A stretch of 64,000 nucleotides of DNA, from assembly GCA_038230335.1 (NCBI GenBank), contig JBBRNL010000001.1, positions 609,935 to 673,934 of the forward strand, read 5' to 3'. Position 1 is the first letter of the stretch; each line of letters begins with the position of its first letter. This stretch comes from JBBRDU01 sp038230335. GTDB lineage: Bacteria; Verrucomicrobiota; Verrucomicrobiia; Chthoniobacterales; UBA10450. Of this stretch, positions 33,440 to 42,240 are shown piece after piece. The notes under the pieces were generated by a model, which saw only the letters and a program-made list of their open reading frames with translations, was not told where the DNA came from and did not search any database. Position numbers and translations under genes: made by a program.

Positions 33440-33882
33440 CGCGCACCGGACGTCGCCGCCTCGGCCGCGGTTTTTTCGGCCTTCTGAGCTCGACGATGAA
33501 TGCGTCCAAACTCTTCTTCCAGTTTCTGGAGTTCGTCGTCCGAGAGTTTTTCCAGATCCACCAGGTGATCACGGGCCCCGTGCAAGGCCCGAATCAATTC
33601 ATCGAGTTTGAGGTGGACCGCTTTGGCGTCGCGATTTTGGGTATTCTGAATGAGAAACACCATCAGGAAAGTAACGATGGTCGTGCCGGTATTAATGATG
33701 AGTTGCCATGTGTCGGAGAAATGAAACATCGGTCCGGTCAGGCCCCACACGAGAATAATGAGGAGGGCGATGATAAAGGCCCAGGCGCTTCCGAGAACGC
33801 TCGACGACTTGCGCGCGAGGACGTGGAAAGAATCACGCACCCGGCAGAATAAATCCTTAGATTCCTTTTTTTCTTTTGCCAT
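33436..33882 (-). CDS. Low-affinity iron permease family protein
   Basis: The 148-residue protein has two membrane helices: SAWAFIIALLIILVWGLTGP and, after FHFSDTWQLIINTGTTIV, TFLMVFLIQNTQNRD. That pattern identifies the low-affinity iron permease family (PF04120 type). A charged C-terminal coiled region follows (LHLKLDELIRAL...KLEEEFGRI). Despite the name, transport activity has not been shown for the bacterial members as far as I know. ATG 33882 is clear. The gene is monocistronic and convergent with nth. Confidence 0.82.
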   Translation of the reverse strand: MAKEKKESKDLFCRVRDSFHVLARKSSSVLGSAWAFIIALLIILVWGLTGPMFHFSDTWQLIINTGTTIVTFLMVFLIQNTQNRDAKAVHLKLDELIRALHGARDHLVDLEKLSDDELQKLEEEFGRIHRRAQKAEKTAAEAATSGAR

Positions 33883-34018
33883 AAATCGAATGAAACCCTG
33901 TCACGTAATCATCGCAAGCCTTGAGCAAAATGCGCGTATATAACAGTGAAGTCGCGATTTAGTCCTACAAATCCGGGCTCACGTGTGCGTTGCTTTTTTC
34001 GCCTGATTGGGACAGTCT

Positions 34019-35962
34019 ATGGGCCTCCCCATGCAGCACGTTACCGCCTTTTCCAGAGCCCAAACGGTCCCGGCTGTGCCGTCGACAATACCGAAGCGGA
34101 ATCTTTGGATTCTGAGCAGCTGGAGGGACCTGCTCCTCTACATCGCCACGCCTTTGCTTCTCTTGCCCATGTTCGCGCTGGCCCAGGCGCGATGGAGCGC
34201 GCAGGACATTTACGTTTTTGTGACGGCCTTCGGCGCCATGGGGCATCACCTGCCCGGGATGATTCGGGCCTATGGGGATCGCGCGCTCTTCGAACGTTTC
34301 CGTTGGCGGTTTATCTTTGCTCCCGTCTTTCTCGTCGGTGTCTGCGTGTGCTTCTTCTGGTGGGATCTGAAGGGGGTGATCCTGATCGTGTTTCTTTGGG
34401 GCGTATGGCATGGCATGATGCAGACCTACGGGTTTTGCCGGATTTACGATGCCAAAACTGGATCGTTCGCGGCCCTGACGCGCCGCCTCGATTTCGCGAC
34501 CTGTGGCATTTGGTTCGCGGCCGCCGTCCTCCTGTCGTCCCCGCGCATGACGGATACGCTGGAAATGGTTTACGCGAGCGGCGCTCCCGCGATTCCCCCC
34601 TGGGTCGTTCAAAGTTTACAGAAGGGAATTCTGGCCCTGGCCATCGCGGTCGGTCTGCTCGCCGTCGCCCATTTTATCTGGATGTGGAGTCTGGGGAAAC
34701 GGTCGAATCCGGTAAAGCTGGCCTTGTTGACCACGAGCATAGGGTTCTGGTGGTATTGTAATAATGGGGTCACCAATATCCTGGCTGGGATCGCGCTCTT
34801 CGAAGTTTTCCACGACGTGCAGTACCTTTCGCTCGTCTGGATCTACAATCGCAATCGCGTCGAGAAGGACAGTTCCATCGGCGGTTTCATGCGATTTGTT
34901 TTTCGAAGGAGCGGTGCGTTGGTCGGCCTTTATGTAGGTCTGGTCTTCGCCTACGGTTCGTTAGGGTATTTCAGCTCGCATCTCGAAGTCGAAACGGTCA
35001 AACGCATCCTGACCGGGGTGGTGGCGGCCTCCGCTCTGCTCCATTTTTATTACGATGGTTTCATTTGGAAGATGCGGGAAAAATCGACGCGCCAGTCTCT
35101 TGGACTGACCGGAGGGATAGACGCAGTGCGTAATGCTTTGCTTCCAAGCTGGTTCTTGCACGGGGCCAAGTGGGCGGTGGCGTTCGTTATCCCATTGGGC
35201 GCGCTCTGGCTCGGCCAAACCCATTCCACGACGCCAGCGGTGGAGCGTTCCGGCTGGGTCGTGGCCGATCTGCCAAACGGCGCGCGGCAGCATTTTAATT
35301 ATGCGTCTTCCCTGCAAAGGGCGGGACGGGCGGACGAAGCGGAGGAGCAGTACCATCTCGCCCTGCGGTTCGACCCGGACTACGCCAAGGTTCATGTCAA
35401 TCTGGCGAGTCTTCTCGTGGACGAGAACAAGTTTGATGCGGCCAAGACGCACTTCGAAGAGGCTTTGCGGCTCGAACCTCGTAATGCCGATGTGCGCCTG
35501 GCCTATGCTTATCTGCTGGAGCGCATTGGCCAGACCTCGGAGGTTGAACCGCAGTACCGAGCGGCCGTCGAGATGAACCCGAAGTCGGCCCAGGCGCACT
35601 ACAACTACGCGGCCTTTCTCGACAAGGGCGGGAACGTCGAACAAGCCATTCCGCAGTACGAAGCGGCGCTTAAATTGAATCCAAAACACGCCGATGCGCA
35701 TTGCGACCTTGGGACCGCCCTGATGACGAAGGGAAATCTCGACGCCGCCATGGCGCATTATCAGGATGCGGCCCGTCTGCAGCCGAACCGGGCCGATATC
35801 CACACGGACATCGGCAATGTCTTTGCCCAACGCGGAATGGTTTCCCAAGCCGTCATTCAATACGAAGAAGCGCTGCGACTGGATCCCGAGTTTCGTCCGG
35901 CGCAGGAAAATCTGCGTTTGGCCAAAGGCAGCGAGTCGCGCTTTCGATCGCGTTCTCCGTAA
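34019..35962 (+). CDS. Multispanning membrane protein with conserved histidines and C-terminal TPRs
   Basis: From ATG 34019 the product has 647 residues. The first 415 contain about nine hydrophobic helices, and the rest holds about six TPRs (for example AEEQYHLALRFDPDYAKVHV, AIPQYEAALKLNPKHADAHC). Histidine-bearing segments stand out in the membrane part: GAMGHHLPGM, WGVWHGMMQTYGF, ALFEVFHDVQYLS and LLHFYYDGFIWKM. Four His clusters at helix ends recall membrane metalloenzymes such as desaturase- or Brp/Blh-type proteins, but I cannot assign the family. ATG 34031 is an alternative start. TPRs probably face one side and recruit partners. Confidence 0.7.
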   Translation: MGLPMQHVTAFSRAQTVPAVPSTIPKRNLWILSSWRDLLLYIATPLLLLPMFALAQARWSAQDIYVFVTAFGAMGHHLPGMIRAYGDRALFERFRWRFIFAPVFLVGVCVCFFWWDLKGVILIVFLWGVWHGMMQTYGFCRIYDAKTGSFAALTRRLDFATCGIWFAAAVLLSSPRMTDTLEMVYASGAPAIPPWVVQSLQKGILALAIAVGLLAVAHFIWMWSLGKRSNPVKLALLTTSIGFWWYCNNGVTNILAGIALFEVFHDVQYLSLVWIYNRNRVEKDSSIGGFMRFVFRRSGALVGLYVGLVFAYGSLGYFSSHLEVETVKRILTGVVAASALLHFYYDGFIWKMREKSTRQSLGLTGGIDAVRNALLPSWFLHGAKWAVAFVIPLGALWLGQTHSTTPAVERSGWVVADLPNGARQHFNYASSLQRAGRADEAEEQYHLALRFDPDYAKVHVNLASLLVDENKFDAAKTHFEEALRLEPRNADVRLAYAYLLERIGQTSEVEPQYRAAVEMNPKSAQAHYNYAAFLDKGGNVEQAIPQYEAALKLNPKHADAHCDLGTALMTKGNLDAAMAHYQDAARLQPNRADIHTDIGNVFAQRGMVSQAVIQYEEALRLDPEFRPAQENLRLAKGSESRFRSRSP

Positions 35963-35992
35963 TTCGTTCTGAGTCGCGCTCTTCATCTTAAT

Positions 35993-36865
35993 TTGGACGA
36001 CGCATGGCGGCATGATGCCGGGGCTCTGCCCTTGCTCGATGCTCGTGCCTGGGGCCCACGGCTGCGCTTCTCCGCTCCGCCGCGTTTGATCGAAAGCTTT
36101 TATCGCGAATTCGAGTCAGGTCTGGCGCCGTTTATTCTTTATGGCTCGGGAGATTTTCATCATCTGAGTGGTCTCTGGATCCGTCGCGTGCGCGAACCTT
36201 TTGTGCTGATCTCCTTGGACAACCATCCTGATTGGGATGTGCGGCCGCCCAAGTGGTGCTGCGGCAGCTGGGTGAACCGCGCGCTCGAGCAGCCCCTCGT
36301 GCAACGGGTGAGCGTATGGGGCTGCGGAAATTTTGAATGCTGGTGGCCGGGTCAGATCTTCGGCAACCGTGGCGCGGAACGGATGGGCCGGCTCGAGGTT
36401 CATCCCTGGTCGGACGATCGATCGGAGAAAGATCAAAGCCGTCGCGGAGCGATCCGGCAGCACAACTGGCGTGAAAAATTTTCTGAGTTCACCGAAGGAA
36501 TTGGAGCTCTCGCGGTTTATGTGACGATTGATCTCGATTGTTTAAGCGCGGAAGACGCGGTCACGAATTGGGAGAACGGGCAGTTCTCCGTTTCCGATGT
36601 TGCCTGGGCCCTGCAGTTATTGCGCTCCCGAAGCCGCATCGTCGGTGGAGACATATGCGGTGCTTATTCGTTACCTCGTTATGCGCGCTGGAAGCAGAAA
36701 TTCGCGTCGGAGATGGATCATCCCAAACGGCCACGTCCGGATGCGGCCGAGACGGAGCGGATGAATCACGCTGCCCTCGCCGCGCTCTGGCCGGTTTTAA
36801 CTGAGGGAAACGAGAACGACGCCAAGGCTGATCAGAACGGCGCCGAGGAGAAGCTGGAAAGATAA
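35993..36865 (+). CDS. Arginase/agmatinase-fold (ureohydrolase-like) protein
   Basis: The 290-residue protein keeps ureohydrolase-style metal motifs: GSGDFHHLSG (first His pair), LISLDNHPDWD (D-x-H-x-D) and VTIDLDCLSAED (D-x-D). The overall length fits the family. The fold needs two Mn ions, and these residues supply them. Typical arginase substrate-loop residues were not recognised, so the substrate is open. The frame contains the upstream TPR gene's stop just before it, so the start must lie after 35962; TTG 35993 is the first plausible codon. Its 3' end overlaps the convergent SMR gene by 69 bases. Confidence 0.65.
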   Translation: MDDAWRHDAGALPLLDARAWGPRLRFSAPPRLIESFYREFESGLAPFILYGSGDFHHLSGLWIRRVREPFVLISLDNHPDWDVRPPKWCCGSWVNRALEQPLVQRVSVWGCGNFECWWPGQIFGNRGAERMGRLEVHPWSDDRSEKDQSRRGAIRQHNWREKFSEFTEGIGALAVYVTIDLDCLSAEDAVTNWENGQFSVSDVAWALQLLRSRSRIVGGDICGAYSLPRYARWKQKFASEMDHPKRPRPDAAETERMNHAALAALWPVLTEGNENDAKADQNGAEEKLER

Positions 36866-37138
36866 CTTCTCCTTTAATAGGAAAGCGGCGGTCGCACTGA
36901 TGATAATAACGCTCAAGCCCTGGAACGGATAAACGAAACTGAGATCAAACCGCTGCAGCAGTCCCAGGGTCAGGAAAAACGAGACGGTCATCGCCGCGAT
37001 CCCGGGGAGAAAGAATTTGAGGAACTCCTTCCCGAAACCGGAAGCATGTGAACCCTCCATGGCGCGTTTGAAGAGGAGTTGTCCCGCCACAAAGGTAACG
37101 AGAGAAGTGAAGATCAAAAAGAACGGCACGATTTTCAT
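36797..37138 (-). CDS. Small multidrug-resistance/EamA-type protein, ArnE-like subunit
   Basis: The 113-residue protein has four membrane helices, the size of one EmrE/ArnE unit. It includes FVAGQLLFKRAMEGS in helix 1 and the closing pattern LLLGAVLISLGVVLVSLS. ATG 37138 overlaps the stop of the next subunit upstream (ATGA), so the two are coupled and probably form a heterodimer, as ArnE-ArnF does. Known ArnEF flips undecaprenyl-phosphate aminoarabinose; this pair probably flips some lipid-linked sugar. The 3' end overlaps the arginase-fold gene. Confidence 0.72.
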   Translation of the reverse strand: MKIVPFFLIFTSLVTFVAGQLLFKRAMEGSHASGFGKEFLKFFLPGIAAMTVSFFLTLGLLQRFDLSFVYPFQGLSVIIISATAAFLLKEKLSFQLLLGAVLISLGVVLVSLS

Positions 37139-37587
37139 AACTTTTCTTCAATCCGCGCGAACGGTTTAGCCACGATGATCAAACCGATCAAGACGAGAGC
37201 AATGCCCAGCCATCGGCGCGGAGAGATCAGTTCATTTAGGAAAATCCAGCTCGTCACCGGCACGAGCACGTGGACGACGTTGGAGAGTGGAAAGGCAACG
37301 GAGAGGGGGACTCGTCGCAGCACATAAAGCCAACTGATCAGGCTAAGGATAACAAAGAGGATACCAAGCCATGTCCAAAGGGAAGCCAGGCCGGTAAGGC
37401 CGGTCCACGCGAAGGATCGATTCAAATGAGCCGTCGCGCGCGCCCCGAGTTTAAGGAATAATTCCGACGCGGTCACGATGATCGCATTGAGTGCGATCTG
37501 CAGCCATGGATTGCCAAAAAATTGAAGGAAGCGCGCCGCGGCGGAACGGGCGGGCGCAAGAGCTGGGTCCACTGGTGGCAAGACCAC
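37135..37587 (-). CDS. SMR/EamA-type protein, ArnF-like subunit
   Basis: The 150-residue protein has a 25-residue N-terminal extension and then four helices. Family-like features are ASELFLKLGARA in helix 1, LRRVPLSVAFPLSNVVHVLVP in the middle, and NELISPRRWLGIALVLIGLIIVA at the end. GTG 37587 overlaps the stop of the FemAB-like gene by one base (TAGTG). It pairs with the ArnE-like gene downstream. Together with the acyltransferase-like gene it suggests a lipid or envelope modification operon. Confidence 0.72.
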   Translation of the reverse strand: MVLPPVDPALAPARSAAARFLQFFGNPWLQIALNAIIVTASELFLKLGARATAHLNRSFAWTGLTGLASLWTWLGILFVILSLISWLYVLRRVPLSVAFPLSNVVHVLVPVTSWIFLNELISPRRWLGIALVLIGLIIVAKPFARIEEKL

Positions 37588-38753
37588 TACGCGTTTAGCT
37601 CGTGCGCATTGGGGAACTGTCGCAGCACGGGATCGTGCCGCGTCGGTTCCAAATATTTGACCGCCTGGCGAAAAATCGGATTGAGGAGAGGAGCGGTGTG
37701 TCGGACGTAGAGATCGAGCGGGACCAGACGGCAGCCGAGATGCAGTTTGGGATCATAGTTGAGTGGAGTGCTGCAGTAATATTTCAGTCCTTGCTTGAGC
37801 GACCAGCTGATGATGTCCCGAATTGTGTAAAAGTAGAGGTGCAAATCCAGCGCCACGGCATAATCGAGTCCGAGATATTCATCGTAAATGGTTCCCTCGT
37901 GCACGAGGCAAAAACTGAACGCGATGATGCGGCCATGCTGGCGCCAGAGGAAGAACCGGGTTCGCTCCGGCATTCGTGTCCCCATATCGCGGAAATAATC
38001 CTTCGTTAGGGTCTCGAACTTTAGAGGGGAGCGAGCATGCACCTGCAGGTAGAGCGGATATATTTCATCGAGGTGCGGCGTGATGTCAGTCACCACCTCC
38101 ATGCTGATGGGCGCGGCCTCCTCCGTTTTGCGAAATTTTCGCCGTAGATTTTTGCGCGTGGCTTTGCCCAGCGTCTTCAGGTAATCATCGAAGTCGGCAT
38201 ATTTTAGGGCCAGCTGCGTGAGCGGCATGCTGGGGACGCGCGCATAACCGTTCAAAGCAAAACTGCGCAGAACCAGGCGGTATTGCGCCGGGAAGTCCTT
38301 TAGAATCACGAGCGATGCGCGATGCTGGCGCGCGAAAGTGGGGAGGCTCGCGTGCAATGCCGCGACCACCCATGCTTCATCTTCAGGCGAACAACCGAGG
38401 TGTCCTTCGCCGGCCGCGCATCCTACCATGAGAACACGCATGGTCAGGAAGCGCGGAAACTTTTGGCGGACTGCGTCAAGGGCTGAGCGAACCTGGCCGG
38501 TGACACCTTCGGTCAGGTTTTGACGGAGAAAAAAGATTGGTTGAATGGCGCGAACAAGCCCGGCGCTATCTTCCAGCACGAGGTAATGATGTTCGAACCC
38601 GTCGCGCAACGTGTCTTCCAGGATCTCGTAATAGCGGTAATCTTTGCAGTGCGTCACAAACGCTTTCTTCCAAGCCTCCGACTGGCTGAGGGCCTGCCGC
38701 GAGACGAGTTTGGCGAAACCTCCCGGGACCGGAACGGCCTTATCGGGTGGCAT
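37587..38753 (-). CDS. FemAB/BioF2-type GNAT acyltransferase
   Basis: From ATG 38753 the product has 388 residues. It resembles the FemAB-like/BioF2 or peptidogalycan-biosynthesis acyltransferases: double GNAT-type fold with the basic element KTLGKATRKNLRRKFRKTEE in the middle, and a C-terminal half with VHEGTIYDEYLGLDYAVALDLHLYFY and STPLNYDPKLHLGCRL. Such enzymes join amino acids or acyl groups to cell-wall or polysaccharide precursors. The open frame starts earlier (38822) with low-complexity Arg-rich residues that were dropped. It leads the operon with the two SMR subunits. Confidence 0.72.
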   Translation of the reverse strand: MPPDKAVPVPGGFAKLVSRQALSQSEAWKKAFVTHCKDYRYYEILEDTLRDGFEHHYLVLEDSAGLVRAIQPIFFLRQNLTEGVTGQVRSALDAVRQKFPRFLTMRVLMVGCAAGEGHLGCSPEDEAWVVAALHASLPTFARQHRASLVILKDFPAQYRLVLRSFALNGYARVPSMPLTQLALKYADFDDYLKTLGKATRKNLRRKFRKTEEAAPISMEVVTDITPHLDEIYPLYLQVHARSPLKFETLTKDYFRDMGTRMPERTRFFLWRQHGRIIAFSFCLVHEGTIYDEYLGLDYAVALDLHLYFYTIRDIISWSLKQGLKYYCSTPLNYDPKLHLGCRLVPLDLYVRHTAPLLNPIFRQAVKYLEPTRHDPVLRQFPNAHELNA

Positions 38754-38781
38754 GATCAATGGAGACCGAGCCCTTCGTTGG

Positions 38782-38819
38782 AAAAACCCTCCTCGCCGGC
38801 GCGAGTCGGGGTGACAAGA
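38782..38819 (-). repeat. TTGTCACCCCGA-type short repeat
   Basis: On the minus strand the site reads TTGTCACCCCGACTCGCGCC then GGCGAGGAGGGTTTTT. It belongs to the same loose family as the TGTCATTC and TGTCATCCTGAG repeats at 46937, 54740, 10478 and 23084. It lies just upstream of the FemAB-like gene. Confidence 0.5.
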
Positions 38820-38864
38820 CAACGAGCGCGAGGGCAGGCCCCACCGGAATATGTTTTTGAAAAA

Positions 38865-39983
38865 TCATCGAGCTTCTGGCGCCGGCGGCAGGGGACTGGC
38901 ATTTTCCACTTTCAAAATACCGCTTCGAATGTGCAAATCGCGCTGCGGATTCGGAATCTCGATGCCCGCTTCACGCAAATGCCGTTCAATCAAAAAATTC
39001 AGATCGCTCCGGAAGCGCCGGGGACGGCTGCTCATCTCGGTACTCCACACGACCAATTCGAAATCGATGGCGCTCTCGCCGAATTTTTCGAGGAAAACGG
39101 TGGGAGCCGGATCGGTTAAGGCCGCCGGGTGTTCGCGACCGGCTGCGATCAGAGCATCGCGCACTTTTTCCACATCACTGCCATAGGCCACACCGACGGG
39201 GATGCGAAAGCGGACACGCGGATCGCCGTAGGTCCAGTTCGTGACCGGGGAATCGATGAATTTCGTGTTGGGCACGATCATGGAGATATTGTCGTTCGTT
39301 AGGACAACGGTGCTGCGCGCTCGAATTTGCTGCACCTGTCCCGCGATGCCCGCCACTTCCACCCGATCTCCGATGGTGATCGGGCGTTCCGCCAGGATGA
39401 CCAGACCGCTGATGAAATTACTCGCGATATTCTGCAATCCGAAACCGACCCCGACGCCGACGGCGCCGGCAAATACAGTCAATGCTCCGAGATGAATTCC
39501 GGTATTTTCGAGAACGATAAAAACGCCAATGACCAGGACGGCGTTGGCGATAATTTGCGAAATCGCATATTGGAGCGAGCGATCCAACCCGCTATTGGCA
39601 AAGAAACGGTTAAAGAGAAATCGTTTCGTGCGCGATGAAATCCAGAAGACCAGCATCAATAGTCCGGTGAGCAGGAAGATCTGAATAAGGCTGACGGACA
39701 CGCCCGGCAGAGGCGCGCTCCATGGCAAAGGGATCCCGGCGGCATTAATCCCGCTGATCGTAAAAAAAACGAGGGCGGCAAGGCTGAGGATGGTGGTGGC
39801 GATCGCGATGAAGTTCGCATCGATCTTGAAGCGCGCGAAAATCCGTCGCACCACGTGGCTTTGCAGCGTGCGAGCGATCATAATGCCTGCCATCAAGAGG
39901 GCCGCGAACGCGATCAGGCCGAGAAAGGAGACATAGTGCTCCCCCATATGGAATAAGGGGCGCTGTAAAAGCGTAAGGTTCAT
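38865..39983 (-). CDS. MscS-family mechanosensitive ion channel
   Basis: The 372-residue protein has about five hydrophobic helices. The pore-lining TM3 follows the MscS pattern of alternating Gly and Ala (GALTVFAGAVGVGVGFGLQN, then IASNFISGLVILAERPITIGDRVEV). The beta-domain (RSTVVLTNDNISMIVPNTKF) and a C-terminal alpha/beta domain follow. Extra helices precede TM3 compared with E. coli MscS (three helices), so it is closer to YbiO/MscM-type channels. Role: release of solutes during osmotic downshift. ATG at 39983. Confidence 0.92.
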   Translation of the reverse strand: MNLTLLQRPLFHMGEHYVSFLGLIAFAALLMAGIMIARTLQSHVVRRIFARFKIDANFIAIATTILSLAALVFFTISGINAAGIPLPWSAPLPGVSVSLIQIFLLTGLLMLVFWISSRTKRFLFNRFFANSGLDRSLQYAISQIIANAVLVIGVFIVLENTGIHLGALTVFAGAVGVGVGFGLQNIASNFISGLVILAERPITIGDRVEVAGIAGQVQQIRARSTVVLTNDNISMIVPNTKFIDSPVTNWTYGDPRVRFRIPVGVAYGSDVEKVRDALIAAGREHPAALTDPAPTVFLEKFGESAIDFELVVWSTEMSSRPRRFRSDLNFLIERHLREAGIEIPNPQRDLHIRSGILKVENASPLPPAPEAR

Positions 39984-40110
39984 GGGCTAGTTCGACCGGC
40001 TGAAGTTGACCCGCAACCAAGAGGCGGTTTGCAGCGGCGGCCGGGCATTTTGGACCTTTGCGCCATTCCAACCGATCGGCTCATTAGTATTCCCGTGCTG
40101 CCACGCAAAA

Positions 40111-40139
40111 GCAAAAAACACGGCCGAGGCCGTGTTTTC
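40111..40139 (-). terminator. Intrinsic terminator of acpP
   Basis: On the minus strand AAAACACGG pairs with CCGTGTTTT around a CCTCGG loop. The tail continues TTGCTTTTGC. It stands about 30 bases after the acpP stop, the right place and direction for termination. Confidence 0.88.
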
Positions 40140-40168
40140 CGGTTAAAGAAACTGACGGAGGCCCAGCC

Positions 40169-40417
40169 TTAGTGCTGCTTGGCCCGCTCTTCGATGTATT
40201 TAGTGACATCTCCGACGGTTTGTAGCTTCTCGGCGTCTTCGTCGGGAACTTCCACGGAAAATTCTTCTTCGAAAGCCATCACCAGCTCTACGATATCGAG
40301 TGAGTCAGCGCCCAGATCTTCGATAAAGGACGCCTGCGGAGTCACTTGCTCCGGGTTGACACCGAGTTGCTCGACGATGATGTCCTTGACCTTTTCTTCG
40401 GTTGTTTTGTCGGCCAT
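40169..40417 (-). CDS. acpP: Acyl carrier protein (housekeeping)
   Basis: The 82-residue acidic protein has the LGADSLDIVELVMAFEEEF motif with Ser in position for the 4'-phosphopantetheine arm (Ser near residue 39). Its length and acidity are those of fatty-acid-synthesis ACP. It is the universal acyl carrier of type II fatty acid synthesis in the cytoplasm. It stands alone here instead of beside fabG/fabF. A strong terminator follows. The more divergent ACP at 53036-53392 lacks the DSL motif and belongs to a separate pathway. Confidence 0.95.
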   Translation of the reverse strand: MADKTTEEKVKDIIVEQLGVNPEQVTPQASFIEDLGADSLDIVELVMAFEEEFSVEVPDEDAEKLQTVGDVTKYIEERAKQH

Positions 40418-40620
40418 AAAATTGGTTGTTTGGGAGCGGAAGGCTTACCTCACGCGTTGCCGCACCGCAAGTAAAACAATTAGCAATTCTTGCGAATGGG
40501 TTTTGCGTGCCGGTTAAACCGTCCTCCCTGACCAGCCGCTCGCGCGGAAAGCATGTTGCCCTCGCAGCCCCATCCGTTCGCCCGTGTTTACTTCCCTCGG
40601 GCATCGCGTAAAGAGGAGTG

Positions 40621-42240
40621 ATGTCATCCGGTCCCGTCGAGCCAGGCGATTTGCTCGATCTCAAGTTGTTACCCTCCTGGCTAAAAGAGTCGGCTGAGGC
40701 ACCCAGTTACGAGCATTACCAAGGCGAGGACGCGCGAGACGGTGGCCCGCGTGGACGCGAGACGGGTCGGAGACCGGGACGAGGGCCGGACCACCGCCCG
40801 CCCGGACGTGATCGCGACTCGCGGGGAAGCGGGGATCGCAAGGGTCCACGCCGCGATGGCAAAACGGATCGTCCCAATAATCGGCCGTCCCAAGACCGGC
40901 GCCCGGCCCCCCGGGTGGACGACCAGCGCCGCCGCGAAGAGCAGGAGAAGGTTACGCAAGATCTGGCCGCACGTGTGGCCGTCCGCTTTGTGCCTCAACC
41001 ACGCGTGCTCGAGAATGTAGTGGCTCAGGTGAAGTCCAATCCGGTGGCCTATTCGGTCTTTGCGCTGGCGCGCCTTTTCCTGGCCAAGCCCGAGCGCTAC
41101 GAGGTGCGTTTGATGGCAAAACCGGAAGAGCCGCTTTATCAACTCGGCGAAAACGGAGTGGTATCGACTGATCGCGAGTTTCTCGAGTCGAACGCTTTCC
41201 GCTTTGCCCAAGCCGATTCGTACAAAGTGGAGGTGGTGCAGAGCGAACCGATTAAGGGCAACTTTACCTCCGTGGCGCGCTGTCGTACGAGCGGCACGCT
41301 TCTGGGCCCGACCAATCACCACGCCTACCAGCCGAAGTTACGCGCTCTCTACGAGCAACGTTTCAGCCGGCGCATGAGCTTTCCCGACTACCAGCGCCAG
41401 ATCGAGATTGTGACCGACCCCGTCGTCGTCGAGCAATGGAAGGAGGATGCGCGCAACGTCACTACCTACACGACCGTGAAGGAGGAGGCGCCGGTCACTT
41501 TCAATAGTGCCGCCGACGCGGAACGTCATTTTCGGCAGAACTATCTCTCCGGTGCGGTTCGCCCGGTGAGCGAGCAAACCATCGACGGGGTGACCAGCCG
41601 TGAACTGCCCGACCGATCTCTGCGTCGTTTGATCGAAGATGCCTGGTCGAAGGAAACCCGTTCGCCTTCGCAAATAATGCAGGAGCTATCGAGCCGTTTT
41701 CGGGACGCGAGCCTGCATATCTTCCGGCACCGGCGCGGAATGCTTTTTGTCACGTCCGTGCGGGTGCGTCCATTCACCCATGAGCAGACGGGAGTGTCGG
41801 CGCATGTTCAGGCGATATTACAAACCGTGGGAGGCAATCCCGGGATTAATCGAAAAGATCTGGCGGACAAGATCCTGGTGGATGTTCCGGCGGAAGAGAC
41901 CGAAACGCGTAAGCTTGGGCTGGCTTCCGATCTCCGGTGGTTGATCAGCGAAGGGAATGTCATTGAGTTCAATGACGGCTCGCTCGATGTGCCCCGTGTG
42001 AAAGTGAAGCCGGTAGAAGCGACAAGTGAGAAAACCAAGGGAGAAATGGTCGACTCGACGCAGTCTTTGCCGGAGCCGTCATCGGGTGAGCAGATGGGGC
42101 CTGCCGATGCGGCCGTGACAGCTCCATCACCGGAAATAGCCGGCTCGACGGAGTCTCAACCTGCGGAGGAGACAACCACTGCGCTTTTGGACGCAGGGAG
42201 TCAGCCGACGAAAACGGGCGATGAATCGCCCAAGCCTTAA
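40621..42240 (+). CDS. Conserved protein of unknown function with Arg-rich N-terminus
   Basis: The 539-residue product begins at ATG 40621 after a good AAGAGGAG Shine-Dalgarno. Residues about 35-110 are extremely rich in Arg, Gly, Pro and Asp (disordered, RG/RD type, like RNA-binding tails). From about residue 115 a folded region begins (VAVRFVPQPRVLENVVAQVKSNPVAYSVFALARLFL), then several alpha/beta segments. A part near residue 395 looks like a winged-helix pair (NPGINRKDLADKILVD). The last 70 residues are again disordered (Ser, Glu, Pro, Thr). I do not recognise the family. It is convergent with rpmB and overlaps its stop by four bases. RNA or ribosome association is a guess from composition. 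Confidence 0.6.
   Translation: MSSGPVEPGDLLDLKLLPSWLKESAEAPSYEHYQGEDARDGGPRGRETGRRPGRGPDHRPPGRDRDSRGSGDRKGPRRDGKTDRPNNRPSQDRRPAPRVDDQRRREEQEKVTQDLAARVAVRFVPQPRVLENVVAQVKSNPVAYSVFALARLFLAKPERYEVRLMAKPEEPLYQLGENGVVSTDREFLESNAFRFAQADSYKVEVVQSEPIKGNFTSVARCRTSGTLLGPTNHHAYQPKLRALYEQRFSRRMSFPDYQRQIEIVTDPVVVEQWKEDARNVTTYTTVKEEAPVTFNSAADAERHFRQNYLSGAVRPVSEQTIDGVTSRELPDRSLRRLIEDAWSKETRSPSQIMQELSSRFRDASLHIFRHRRGMLFVTSVRVRPFTHEQTGVSAHVQAILQTVGGNPGINRKDLADKILVDVPAEETETRKLGLASDLRWLISEGNVIEFNDGSLDVPRVKVKPVEATSEKTKGEMVDSTQSLPEPSSGEQMGPADAAVTAPSPEIAGSTESQPAEETTTALLDAGSQPTKTGDESPKP

Noticed and set aside
34616..36013. Long minus-strand frame (34961-36013) opposite the TPR membrane protein
   Set aside because: Antisense to a gene with clear TPR periodicity; the open frame is explained by codon bias of the plus strand.
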